From NCBI GenBank assembly GCA_020747065.1, contig JAGMVK010000005.1:1736001-1800000 (forward strand): a stretch of DNA of 64,000 nt, in the 5' to 3' direction. The position numbers were made by a program, and so were the translations under genes. Under the pieces are notes generated by a model. The model had not been told where the DNA came from. It ran no database searches and was given only the letters and a program-made list of their open reading frames with translations. The stretch comes from Cadophora sp. MPI-SDFR-AT-0126 (Eukaryota; Ascomycota; Leotiomycetes; Helotiales; Ploettnerulaceae). Positions 44,979 through 55,289 of the stretch are shown here, piece by piece (within the stretch, counting starts at the first letter, position 1; every line of letters begins with the position of its first letter).

Positions 44979-47900
44979 ATGTATCGGCGAATCGACGACT
45001 CGATAGCCAGTGACGCTCCAAGACCTCACAAGAAGCCGCGCAAACAGAGACCATGCTTCAGCTGTACAGGTGAGTGAAGCATTCTATAGGCCTAGCGGGT
45101 GTGATCGCTTGGGATTTGTGCAGTGATATGTCACGAGACTGATTCGTGCTCTCTGGCTGGCAGAATGTCGTCGTTTGAAGATGAAATGTGATCGTGCGGG
45201 TCAGTAATGCATCTTATACCCAGCTAGCAGTTGTGATCAGTACCATACTGAGGGGAAAGAGATACAGCCCCATGCTCGAACTGCGTCCGACGACGTCGTG
45301 TTGACTTCTGCAAGGAGACTTCGGCTACCACTCCTCCACCTTCCCGGTTTGTCCACAATCATGCCAGCCGATTTCACCCAGAGCTGAATGGGAACTACAG
45401 TGCAGAATCAAGTCATGATTTCGAACAGGAACAGAATGCTGGCCATCCTCATCGACCAAGGCCGTCTATCGAGCATGTCCAGGATGATGTTTCAACTACT
45501 GCTCAGTCATCCAACCGTCAACAAGTGCAAGGCGGCCATCAGAAACGTCGCAACGAAACACAACAGCACAATCCTCAACTTCCGGCCATGGAAACCTCGA
45601 CGAGGTCTGAAAACAATCATGGTCATGCCGCCGTGCCCAACGAACTTGCAACTCATCGCCGAATTGACGGTTCAAATTCAATACTTACCAACAGAGCTGA
45701 GGAAATGCCGCAAACCAATGCGAACGAAACTGGTGCTTTTCGAAATCCCGCTCTACAAGTGATGGATGATGACGAGCAAATCGGCTCTGATGGCACGCTG
45801 ATGCTGGACAAAGGAGGCCGTTCGAAGTATCTGGGTCCGACTGCGGGCAGTGAATGGCTCAAGGATGTGTGTCAATTATCTATGCCACAAGGTGGTTATG
45901 CTGATCTCCTGTAGTCAGAAATGCAAGAAGGGTTGGACAGTTCCGAAAACACTCGTGCCCCGTCCCCCGAAATTCCCCAGACTTCGACATCATTCCAGCC
46001 TGGTGTACTGTCTGCAATCACCAGTCCCAACACATTTCCTTTTAGTGCTGGGATGCCTAAAATGAGTACGCGGCAGTTGCTTTCCCATCTACCTCCGAAA
46101 GATGAGGCATGGACTTTAGCCGAAGCGTACTACCGGTATTGCGCATGGCAGTAAGTGTTGTTGATCAGACGGGAATTACATTTCTGATAGCACACAGCCA
46201 TGACGTTGCTCCCAAATCTCGCTTTGAAAAGACTTTCGATCGTGTCTACGCTCTAGCCGATGGAAGACACCCCTCGACTAGAGTCAACGCTCAGGAGATT
46301 GCTCTCGTTTATATCATCATAGCCCAAGGGACCATGTACAATATTGAGATGCCTCCATTTGATGCTTCTGCTGATGCATGGCTGCATCTCGCGGAGCTGG
46401 CTCTGGTCAAGGGAGACTTCCTATCGAACAATATGATCCCTGGGGTACAGACTCTGGTAAGCGACCAACCCCCTCGTTTGCGGTGAGATACTGATGATAC
46501 TGAGCACTTGATGGGACACATGCAGCTGTAAGTGAATGGCCCGAAATGTTCCTCGATATTTCTGACAATGTGGCCAGAGAATCCGAAAAAGGTCGGCGTA
46601 GCGACAGTGCTTGGCCGTTGTGGGGGCTGGTCATGAGCTTAGTTCGAGCGGTATGTGTCTTTGGAAGGAAACCCCGCAGGAGACTAAGTATCCCATAGAT
46701 GGGCATGCATCGTGATGGGACCCGCTGGGACCTACCAGAAGATGTTGTCGAGGAACGACGGAAGGTGTTTTGGGAGTGTAATGCTGCCGATGTCTTCCAA
46801 GCACATTGCTTTTCGAGGCCGTACGTTCTCCATCTCACCACTTCAGCTTGAGCTCATTTTGGATAGGAGTGCTGTCAACCCTGAACATTGCGACACTGCA
46901 TTTCCATCTGAGCCGCTCAACCTACATGGAGACAAGAGCTACTTCATTCTCCGATTTGAGTTGTCGCAAATTTCGTCCGAGTAAGTAAATAGCTAACTCA
47001 TACGGCGCAATGGTGTTGATGTAGTTTCAGAATTCTCACCATGGCAATGAGAGTACGGAAGCCACCGTATTCCGAAGTCACCGACTTAGATCTTAGACTG
47101 TATGTCATTGAGGACTAATGTAGTTTTCACAAGCTGAATTGTTGTAGCGCTGCATTTGAACGTAGTCTGCCATTCTCCATCCGCTGTCGAGCAGCGCTTA
47201 TGGCAATGCCTTCCCGTTATCCGCAGGCGGAGGCAGCGATCGAAGCATCCCCAGAACCTTCTCGGAGCTCGATGACAATTTCTTTTCAAGTCAGCCCTTT
47301 GTTCGATGTCCATCTCGATGCCGAACTGACTTTGTCCAGCAAACAAATCTTGCGCTCAACGTTTCGGAAACGATAATCAATCTTCACCGACCTTACTTTG
47401 CGAAGGCTCTTTACGAACATATTGATGATCGAATGAAATCTGCATATGCAGCTTCATTCCTAGCTGTGATCGAACGTTGTGCTGTGAGCTGTCTTGCAAC
47501 CCATCTGAGTCCGCGATCTAATATCCACAGATAATACTTGCAATTGTCACTGACATCCATGCACGATTTCCTGCAGTCAGTATCAGGCAGTGGAATTTCT
47601 GGGTAAATGATAAAAGTTCTGGCTTTAGCAATTTGAGCTCACAATAGTTGCAGTATCATGTATATAATTCGGCGCTCTGCTTAGGAACTTTGGTACTTCG
47701 CGATGCACGCAACGCCATGGCCACCTTTGCAGTCGGGCAGATTGACGTTGCCATTGCCTTATTCAGCTCTTTGACTCAGCATGGCGCCAATACTCCTCGG
47801 TACAGGCGTAACTTGCAATGGCTCCAAAAACTTCGTGCCAAAGCGTCGGACAAGATCGCCGAGGCATCTGCAGCTCCCAAGCTCACTCCGCAGCGAGCTG

Positions 47901-48410
47901 CCACTGGAAGGCATCACCAAGGTGATAGCGAAGAAAGAGAAGACGCAGACGATGTTGAGTTGCTCGGCTGGCGTACCCGACTCATTGAGCGGGTCGGCCA
48001 AGACCGTCCGACCAGAAGTACTATACGTCTCCCTGCAACACCCACAGGCTCTTTGACCTCCAACGCTCCTGGTTCAGTCTCTGATCAGAATCACATCGGC
48101 AATCAGAATAATGTCGAGAGCGCTGATGCGAACAGGCCCTATGCATCCCTCCCGTTTGCGGCTCCAGATCCGATTGACGATATTGTAAGAGCAGTTCAAG
48201 AACCGAGTTGCCCATAGATCAATAGTGCTAATGTTTTTCAGCTCCGCGATTTTTGGGATCCTCTAATAATGCAGGACATATTTGCGGCGCCTCCCGATCA
48301 GTTTACTGTAAGTACATGTTTGAGTTTCTGATGACGAAGTGGTTAACCAGAGTACAGTCACATGGTATCAATGGATCTGCTTGGTGGGAGGAATCGCTAG
48401 CCACTCATGA
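44979..48410 (+). CDS. Zn2Cys6 transcription factor with fungal-specific TF domain
   Basis: Nuclear DNA-binding regulator. Exons: 44979-45069, 45164-45199, 45268-45866, 45915-46150, 46198-46456, 46505-46527, 46578-46650, 46699-46820, 46867-46980, 47025-47099, 47148-47289, 47340-47483, 47531-47602, 47654-48184, 48242-48307 and a last exon 48351-48410; about 880 residues. The zinc cluster (C29, C32, C39, C45, C48, C57; CxxCx6Cx5CxxCx8C) is spread over the first three exons. A 200-residue Gln/Asn/Ser-rich linker follows, then the middle homology region with VQTLHLMGHMQL, MGMHRDGTRWDLP and ERRKVFWECNAADVFQA. The last acceptor is uncertain: using 48358 instead ends at 48435 (886 residues). Sixteen exons is many for this class. 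Target genes are unknown; the divergent monooxygenase is the obvious candidate. Confidence 0.88.
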
Positions 48411-48435
48411 CGCTTCTCAAATGGGGAATCAATAA

Positions 48436-48994
48436 AGTACTGTAACTTCTAGAAAATTCTAATTTTATTACCGCGATGTACTAGAAGGCTTCACTCCCAG
48501 TGTGTGTTCGACTCCAGAGAGAATGTGGAAGACAAAACAACTGAGGGTTTCTTCCGACCGTAGTGATCTCTGATTCCCTTCCAATAGTGACTGTCTCAGT
48601 TAGCTGCTCTTGTGTTATCTCAATACCAATGCTATCATGTGAGAACATGTTTGGAGTCTGTAGCTGAATGGAAGGGCTAGCAGAATGTGAAGATCTTTGC
48701 AGATAGTTAACTACTAATCACCTGTTCAGATGTGAATGCTTTCGCGGTATTATAATCATACTACTTGAGCGCTTACAAACGCAATAAGGGCAACGATCGA
48801 GGCTTTAGCCGGTAGCTATATGTCATAGGACACTGTTGGAAATTAAGAGATAACATTTCAGCAGCGCCAAGTTATGATGGAGCATTACGTGGAGTAAATT
48901 AGGCAAATGATGCTTTTGAACGACATCCCTCATTACGAAATGCTAAAAAGCTGTCTAAGCTGTGTAAGAGTCCTCAAACCGAAAACCGTCGTAA
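48436..48994. other. Intergenic between convergent genes, no gene seen
   Basis: About 560 bp of AT-rich sequence between the 3' ends of the regulator and the Gfo/Idh/MocA gene. Nothing else is visible. Confidence 0.65.
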
Positions 48995-50428
48995 TCAATG
49001 AACAGCAATCTTCCCATTTGGCACACCATTGACCGCATCGATCTTCTTGCCATGAACTTCTCCATTAGCAACACCATTGGCAATACCATTCGCCGAGCCA
49101 TTGACCTTGGCGCTACCATTAGCCTTCGCCGTCTCCATGATCGGCAAACCAGAATCATCAAAATAGACAGGCATTCTCGTCCGGAACGAATGTTGCAAAG
49201 CCGTGACAATTTTAGCAGCCTCAAACGCATCCTCGGGTGAACAGCTCATCGGACGGTTATCCAAGACTGCAGCCGCGAACTCCTCGAGATCATTTATGAA
49301 TGAGGTATCGTACAGCGTGAAAGCATCAGGAGTGGTCGCCGTGCGCACACCATACTGGTCTCTGATCTCAACACGATCAACATTCGAGTTGCCACCGATG
49401 ACAGAATGAGCTTTCGTGCCGCAAACCCGTGTTGCACCCTCATAGCCGTTGGTGAGAGTACGTCCTAGATGCGTAGTGAGGATCTTGCCGTTGGCGAACT
49501 CGACCATGCCCCATCCGTTGTCGCAGTCACCGTATTTGGACAGTTCGCCGTAAACGGCTTGTTGGCCCATAGCGATGACTCTGTTGACTTGCTTCTTGGG
49601 ATTGGAGAGGCCGGCTTTGACGTCTAAGAAATAACGACCTATGTCAATCTGTGATCATGTTAGCGTCATCGGGCAAGTTTGACGGGATGAGTGACTTACG
49701 TCGTGGATACCCATGTCGACGAAAATGCCACCAGATTGCTCTGAGAATGTGACGAAGAAACCTGGGACGGGTTAGAAGTGCTCTGAGGATTTTGAGGTCA
49801 GGATTTTACTTACCAGTGGGGTCCTGTTGGTCGATACAGGCAGTCTCTACTGCGTGAATGTCTCCAAGGGAGCCATTCTCAACCAGTTGCTTGACATGTC
49901 GATAAGATCTATCGTCTTTTGAAAGTCAGACTCTGAAAACTAATATTTCATATACGTGCACTTACATCTTCTTGAGAATGGAACCAAAAATTTGAGCTCC
50001 GGCTTCGACAACGCCTTGGAGATGACCTCCTGAGTAGCGAGCACATCAACCGAGATAGGCTTCTCACACATAACATGCTACATGCTGTCAGTTCCAAGCT
50101 CTTTTATACATTTACACTCATAGCGAAAGAGAATGCAAATTACCAGACCCAGATCCAGTCCCATACAAATCAAAGGCGCATGAGTAGCTGTCGCCGTAGA
50201 AATGAGAATAGCTTCAGCACCACTGTTCCTCATGCAATCCTCTGGATCTGCGAAGAATTTGACAGAAGACGGTAAGTTAGTAGCTGCCCATTCAGCGGCT
50301 CCTGGCTTAATTTCGCATGCAGCAACGAGTTCGATGCGTGGTTGTTGGGTGACGAGGATGCGGGCGCGGATTGCACCAAGACGTCCGAGGCCGAAGAGTG
50401 CGAGCTTGAGGCGGGGTTGAGCGGTCAT
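48995..50428 (-). CDS. Gfo/Idh/MocA-family dehydrogenase (inositol dehydrogenase-like)
   Basis: NAD(P)-dependent oxidoreductase acting on a sugar or cyclitol. Exons are 50428-50144, 50077-49966, 49915-49814, 49761-49700 and 49648-48995; 404 residues. The N-terminal Rossmann motif is LFGLGRLGAIRARI (from about residue 10), the conserved EKP is at residues 100-102, followed by FSRRYDRSYRHVK and DMGIHDIDIGRYF, which carries the catalytic His of the family. The third exon's acceptor is AAAAG rather than the nearby TAG, chosen because only it keeps FSRRYDRSY. The final 40 or so residues are a Gly/Asn/Ala-rich tail with about eight N-G dipeptides, absent from bacterial members. Myo-inositol is one possible substrate; this is not settled. 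Confidence 0.9.
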
Positions 50429-51634
50429 TGTGAAGACTGCTTTCTGGAAGTTTTGTGTGTGTGAATATTGATTTTTTTTTTAAAAAAAAAAATTGACGGG
50501 CTGTATTGAAACAACAAGTAGATGGGGTTTGTAGTGTCTATACTTCCTGCGTTTGTTGTTGATGTTTTGAAATGGCTTGGGTCACTTTGGCTTATATGGC
50601 GAGCCTGCAACCAGCCAAGACTCGATCGCAGTATTCTACTCCGGTCTCTAGATACATTGTTCCTATGTGCAGTAAATATGCCCGATCTCCAGAAGTATGT
50701 GTCAAGCGTGTGGACAAGCATCGGACATTCTCCGCAGAAGCTGTGATGGCGGTTGGTTATGTCCGGTCCTTCACCTAAGCGAGCCCAACTTCGCCCGACG
50801 CTAGTTGTTGCTGAATGCACCACTCTCCACAACCCTGGCTGCACGATGAATCCTCCCCGGATTCCCATAGACTTCAGAAGGTCACTAGAGAAGATGAATC
50901 CTAGTCTCTTTAAGCATTCAGCGATCTTTGTCTGTCCCAAATTTGTTATGCTAGACTTGATTGACAGCTTATGCCCAATCTGATCTAGTAATTGCCCCCA
51001 AGAGTAGTCACTTGAGAATTGTGTTAGAGATTCGTGACAGACTTCAGTGAAGCCCTCGTGTTAGCAGCTGGTAATTTTGCTAATGTCGAGAGGTTGAAAG
51101 TTGATGTGCTTTACTCCGAAGCTTTCGAAGCTTTTCGATGCCGTAAAAGTTCGAAGAGCACGATCGAAGGCAACGGTCTAGCACTTGCTGAAAATCAAGC
51201 GACTGAGCTTTGAGCTTGTGATATATTCCCATCCATAGTCTAATACACTGTTCAGCACTACATTACATTTACTGAATGAGGTTGATGAAAATACGTTATG
51301 AGTTGGCTTGCCCTCTTCTTGAATCGACTCTTGTAAGTCGAAGTAATGATGAGAAAGCTCTCGGGTTTCACTTTGAGTCAAGCAGAGTCCACTATAGGAG
51401 GCTCCTGAGGTGACATGATACCACTCTGGTGTCGAAAGCTGTGTTGATTCCCGAATTATGACCACCTTTCGCCCTTTTACCTTTCCATCGAGTATAAATA
51501 TCCCGTTCGATTCTACCTAAATGTGTATTTGATCTCTTCAACACTGTGACATAAGTATTCGTAAACCTTTCTGAACCCAGAAATATCATCAAGGCACACT
51601 TGAAATAGCCCCAGCTAACAACCACTCACCCAAC
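50429..51634. other. Intergenic, divergent region with homopolymers
   Basis: Between the Gfo/Idh/MocA start and the small gene at 51635. It holds a T10A11 block at 50472-50492, only about 45 bp upstream of the dehydrogenase start, and an inverted repeat AAGCTTTCGAAGCTTTTCG at about 51120-51139. A 171-codon frame on the minus strand (50425-50940) is open but overlaps the dehydrogenase start and has no recognisable features. Confidence 0.55.
50472..50492. repeat. T10-A11 homopolymer block
   Basis: Ten T followed by eleven A form a perfect 20-nt hairpin-capable or rigid A-tract element immediately upstream of the dehydrogenase start; poly(dA:dT) tracts exclude nucleosomes in fungal promoters. 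Confidence 0.6.
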
Positions 51635-51844
51635 ATGTCAAACAACCATCCTCGTTTCATCATCTGTTGGCCTCCTCTGGGAGGAGCTGGAGGCCAGTTT
51701 ATTGACCATCGTTTCACGCACGGCATCGGTCTCGCTCCTTTGCCGGGCATGAGCAGCGCCGTTGGCATCTACATTCCAGGTAATATGCCAGGTGGCGGCG
51801 TGAGACCACCACCACCTCCTCCTCCAGGCTATGGGCAGCGATAG
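51635..51844 (+). CDS. Small Gly/Pro-rich protein, 69 residues
   Basis: A single open frame from ATG in a good context (CCAACATGTC). A TATAAATA sequence at 51493-51500 lies 135 bp upstream, followed by a pyrimidine- and CA-rich stretch that looks like a leader. The product starts MSNNHPRFIICWPP, contains Gly-rich GGAGGQF and ends in a run of seven prolines and PGYGQR. No signal peptide or membrane segment is clear. I do not recognise a family. The promoter context is the main reason to accept it. Confidence 0.42.
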   Translation: MSNNHPRFIICWPPLGGAGGQFIDHRFTHGIGLAPLPGMSSAVGIYIPGNMPGGGVRPPPPPPPGYGQR

Positions 51845-52881
51845 ATGTGGTGGTGTCCAGGAAAGTCCAGGAGAAATTAAGATGGGAGGAGAAAGTCAGG
51901 AAGGTGAATGTGAGTTGGGAATTTCTACTTAACGAGGACTCAGTCATGGGGACTGAGGCAAGATATCAATATCGATGCGCTTGTTCTGCAGAATCTGGGT
52001 GATATGAAATTTGTAAGTGGCACTGTCATCCACTTGAGAAACACCCAGCAAGCTCGATGGTTCTTGAATGTGCGGATGCTGTCATGGTTCTGCTGCTCGA
52101 CTAATGATCACATGAAATACATTGTGTTGACGATCCTGCTGTATTATATTCTGTATTTGTATTTCTCAGATTTCCTTTTTTGTGTGTTTGTGATGCTGTA
52201 CTAGAATACAAAGTCCTTCTCATTAGGACCGAAAATCAATCTCACCCTTTTTGCTTCCTATCCTATGATTCTGTTAGAAATGATTTTTAGAGCTAAATAG
52301 TCTGATAGAACTGTGAAGGCTAGAAATATAATTTTAGCTGAGTTCAAGAGCAATACCTGATCTGCAGCAGGAAGGCCCCCCTGCATAGCGAATCGTAGTA
52401 ACATGATCAGTCATGCGTATTGAACTACAGACCAATACCAATAAGAAGGCGTGAATAAGCCCTCAAACTGATTGAAGAGATGCAGGAGCGAGGATCGCAT
52501 CTCAAGGGACCCTTAGGTGAGCTTGCTGACGACAATGAAGGGCATAGGTTGGGAATACTACAGAGGAAGCGACTGCGGGGATAGATTCGGTTTTCTGGTT
52601 GAAAGTAAGTCCAAGGTTCTAAAACATACACCACAGTATAAGGAGGCTTGCTTTCTCCATGGTGGGCTGAAACCAATGTAACAGAATGAATATCTGGGTA
52701 AGGGTGAATATGCTCTTTCGCTGACCTTATTGTGGAAGGAGCCATGAGGAAAGCCATTCCACCTGTACCAAAAGGCATGCGATCCTTCGAATGCTTCTTC
52801 CTACAATTTTCTTTCCTAATCACGTCAAGTCCACTACTGCTGCTGGGATCGGCGTCCTACTCTCACCAACCATAAGACATC
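51845..52881. other. Intergenic, no gene seen
   Basis: About 1 kb. Frames of 66-132 codons are present but without motifs or start context. AT-rich around 52130-52330. Confidence 0.55.
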
Positions 52882-53199
52882 ATGACCGAAGCTCAAGAAA
52901 CACCTGCCAGAACAACTTCTAGCACACCTACCAATCCAGGAAAAGCCACGACGGCCAACCACCCAGAGGAATGGTTCAAGCCAGCCAGCATCTTCTACGA
53001 CCCAACCCTGCCAAACAACGTCGGTCTACCGCCGCCTCGCAGGACACCAGTACCTCCAAACGATCAAATTCCTGTCCGCAGATACAATTCGCTGACTGGA
53101 GGGGTTACGCTGGAACCTTATCCTCTAAGTGATCCTCCAGTCCGACTGGGCATACAGAAACAGAAGAGCGAATCAAGAGACCGGGGCAAAGAGGCATAG
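52882..53199 (+). CDS. Small hydrophilic hypothetical protein, 105 residues
   Basis: A single open frame starting MTEAQETPARTT with a CATCATGACC start context. The protein is hydrophilic, rich in Pro, Thr and Arg, and has a less simple centre (EEWFKPASIFYDPTLPNNVGL) followed by PPPRRTPVPP and a basic end. The Trp/Phe/Tyr core suggests a conserved short linear region rather than random sequence. No signal peptide or membrane segment. No family recognised. Confidence 0.55.
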   Translation: MTEAQETPARTTSSTPTNPGKATTANHPEEWFKPASIFYDPTLPNNVGLPPPRRTPVPPNDQIPVRRYNSLTGGVTLEPYPLSDPPVRLGIQKQKSESRDRGKEA

Positions 53200-53559
53200 A
53201 TTTGGGGATTTCTGTGCTGTTCGACTGAAGTGCATTGCGGTGAATGGGAGGGGCAGGAGGCCGAGGGATTGAAATGCATTCGAAAAAATTATTCAGGTAA
53301 TTACGCATGTTTACGAAAGTTTCAACTTTTCGAGTCATCATCAGTGCTAATATCCTGTCCGTGCAGCCGTTACACTAAGGCTCAGACCGGAGTCAACAAA
53401 GCCTCGCCAAATTCAGGGGCCCTCGCTTGGGCTTCACTGACGTCAGCCCTGCAACGCAGACGCGACCAACTTTGAAGAGCTCTACCAGCAATCTTCCAGC
53501 AACGAGTGCTGGTCGCCGGCCCCTATTTCGGCTGCATACATATTTGAGTATCATTAAAA
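53200..53559. other. Short intergenic before the exopolyphosphatase
   Basis: 360 bp holding the 3' end of the small gene and the promoter of the exopolyphosphatase. A TGACGTCA sequence at 53440-53447, the CRE/ATF palindrome, lies about 115 bp upstream of the next ATG. Confidence 0.5.
53440..53447. promoter_or_regulatory. CRE-like palindrome TGACGTCA
   Basis: Perfect 8-bp bZIP (ATF/CREB) site 113 bp upstream of the exopolyphosphatase start. In fungi such sites bind Atf1/AtfA-type stress factors; function here is inferred. Confidence 0.4.
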
Positions 53560-54832
53560 ATGCCTCTACCGCGCGTATCTCTGCAATCGTTTCTCTCCGC
53601 CGCAAAAACTGCCCTTCACAATGCAAAACAGCAATCCTCACCACTCACTTTCATCGTCGGCAATGAAGCAGCAGGTGAGTACCTCCCCCAGGGGAAGAGT
53701 GTCACAGCTAATATTGGACTGCACAGATCTCGATTCTCTCTGCAGCGCAGTCGTCCTAGCATACCTCCGAACCTACACCTCACACTCCCCCACAAACACA
53801 CTCTACATACCCCTCTCCAACATCCCACACACCGACCTTGCTCTCCGACCCGAACTTCTCCCTGTCCTCTCACGCGCCAATCTCAAACCCAGCGACCTAA
53901 TCACCATCTCCGACTTACCAAACCTCTCACCAACCACGCGCCTTCCACCCGAAAAGACGAAATGGATACTCGTCGACCACAACGCGCTGGCCGGCGAGCT
54001 GGGCAAGATATACAGCGGGCGAGTCTTTGGCTGTATAGATCACCACGATGAAGAAGGCAAAGTACCGAAAGACTGCGGTGATGAACCGAGGGTTGTGAGG
54101 AAGAGTGGTAGCTGTTCTAGTCTGGTGGTGGAATATTGCAGGGAAGGGTGGGATGCGGTGTCCGCCAAGTCAAACGACGACGAAACTGCGAAGTGGAATG
54201 CGGAGCTTGCGAGACTGGCGCTGGGTCCTGTGCTGATTGATACTTCCAATCTGGAGAATAAGGCTAAGACTACGCCTGCGGATGTCGAGGCTGTGAAATA
54301 CCTTGAGAAGTGGATTGCTGCAGGTGAGGGGGAGGGGTTTGATGCCAAGAGCTATTATAAAGAGATTTGGACGGCGGAGAGGGATGTTGAGGGGTTGAGT
54401 TTGATGGATCTACTGAGGAAGGATTATAAGCAGTGGAGTGAGGGAGGAGTAAATTTGGGTGTCAGTTCTGTTGTCAAGGACATGGACTTTCTCCTCTCCA
54501 AGAGCGAGACAAGGGAAGAATTCTTCAACACCCTAAAGGAGTTTTCCCAGGAAAGAGATCTCTCTGTCTGCTCTATCATGACCAGATCATCAGCTAAAAA
54601 CGGAAACGGGTTTCAGAGAGAACTCTTCGTTTGGGGATTAGACGAGAAAGGCATTGGAGCTTCGAAGAAATTCGAAGCTGAGTCTAGAGATAGTTTGGGT
54701 CTTGAGACTTGGAAAGAAGGATATTTGGATTTCGAAGATGGAGGAATGTGGAGGAAGTGCTGGCAGCAGAAGAAGATTGAGCACTCGAGGAAGCAGGTTG
54801 CCCCCTTGCTCAGATCGTCGATGGTTGCTTGA
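53560..54832 (+). CDS. PPX1: Exopolyphosphatase, DHH family
   Basis: Releases orthophosphate from the ends of inorganic polyphosphate chains; the yeast homologue is cytosolic, with mitochondrial activity also reported. Exons are 53560-53674 and 53727-54832, one 52-nt GT-AG intron; 406 residues, close to yeast Ppx1 (397). Metal-binding motifs are in order: NEAADLDS (D39, D41; the intron splits the first Asp codon), WILVDHN (about residue 121), CIDHHDEEGK (DHH, about 142-144) and LIDTSN in the C-terminal part of the DHH domain. The C-terminal DHHA2 region contains KDYKQW and VSSVVKDMDFLL. Family assignment is strong; starting at 53621 would lose the first conserved Asp region. Confidence 0.93.
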
Positions 54833-55289
54833 GATACCCAGGTGAAATAGCCTACCATAGAGCATTAGAGCTTCTCTGAAGCATGCTAGAATGCAGATCG
54901 CTTCGACCGTGTGTGGCTAACAAGCCCCAGTCTGAATGCCAAACTCGTCGAAGAATCGCCTTACTTCATGTATGCCGAGAGAAAGTACGTTTGCTAAATA
55001 GTGATATTGTCATATTGATTAAGTTCTCATGTCTATGGATCTAATCTAAGCTATGGGATATCATCGTAGAAATGAACCAGCTCGCTTGCTACATAATTTC
55101 ATCAGTTAACATTAACATCATCACTCCCCCTGAAGGGGCTCCTCCACATACTCCTGTCAAATTGCAGGCATCTGATCTGATCCTTTCAAGATATCGCAAT
55201 CTCACCAATCTCAACATTCGTAGGTTGATCTGGTCCAGCAAATGCATCACTGAAGGTGCCGAGGTCATACTCCAGGTGTGGTGGGCAAC
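54833..55289. other. Intergenic between convergent genes, no gene seen
   Basis: About 460 bp. It contains an alternative in-frame extension for the ATP-grasp gene on the minus strand if a 50-nt intron were used near its end (see that entry). Otherwise nothing. Confidence 0.55.

Noticed and set aside
50425..50940. 171-codon frame on the minus strand upstream of the Gfo/Idh/MocA gene
   Set aside because: It runs through the T10A11 block (giving a Phe/Lys run), overlaps the dehydrogenase start codon in another frame, and shows no conserved features.
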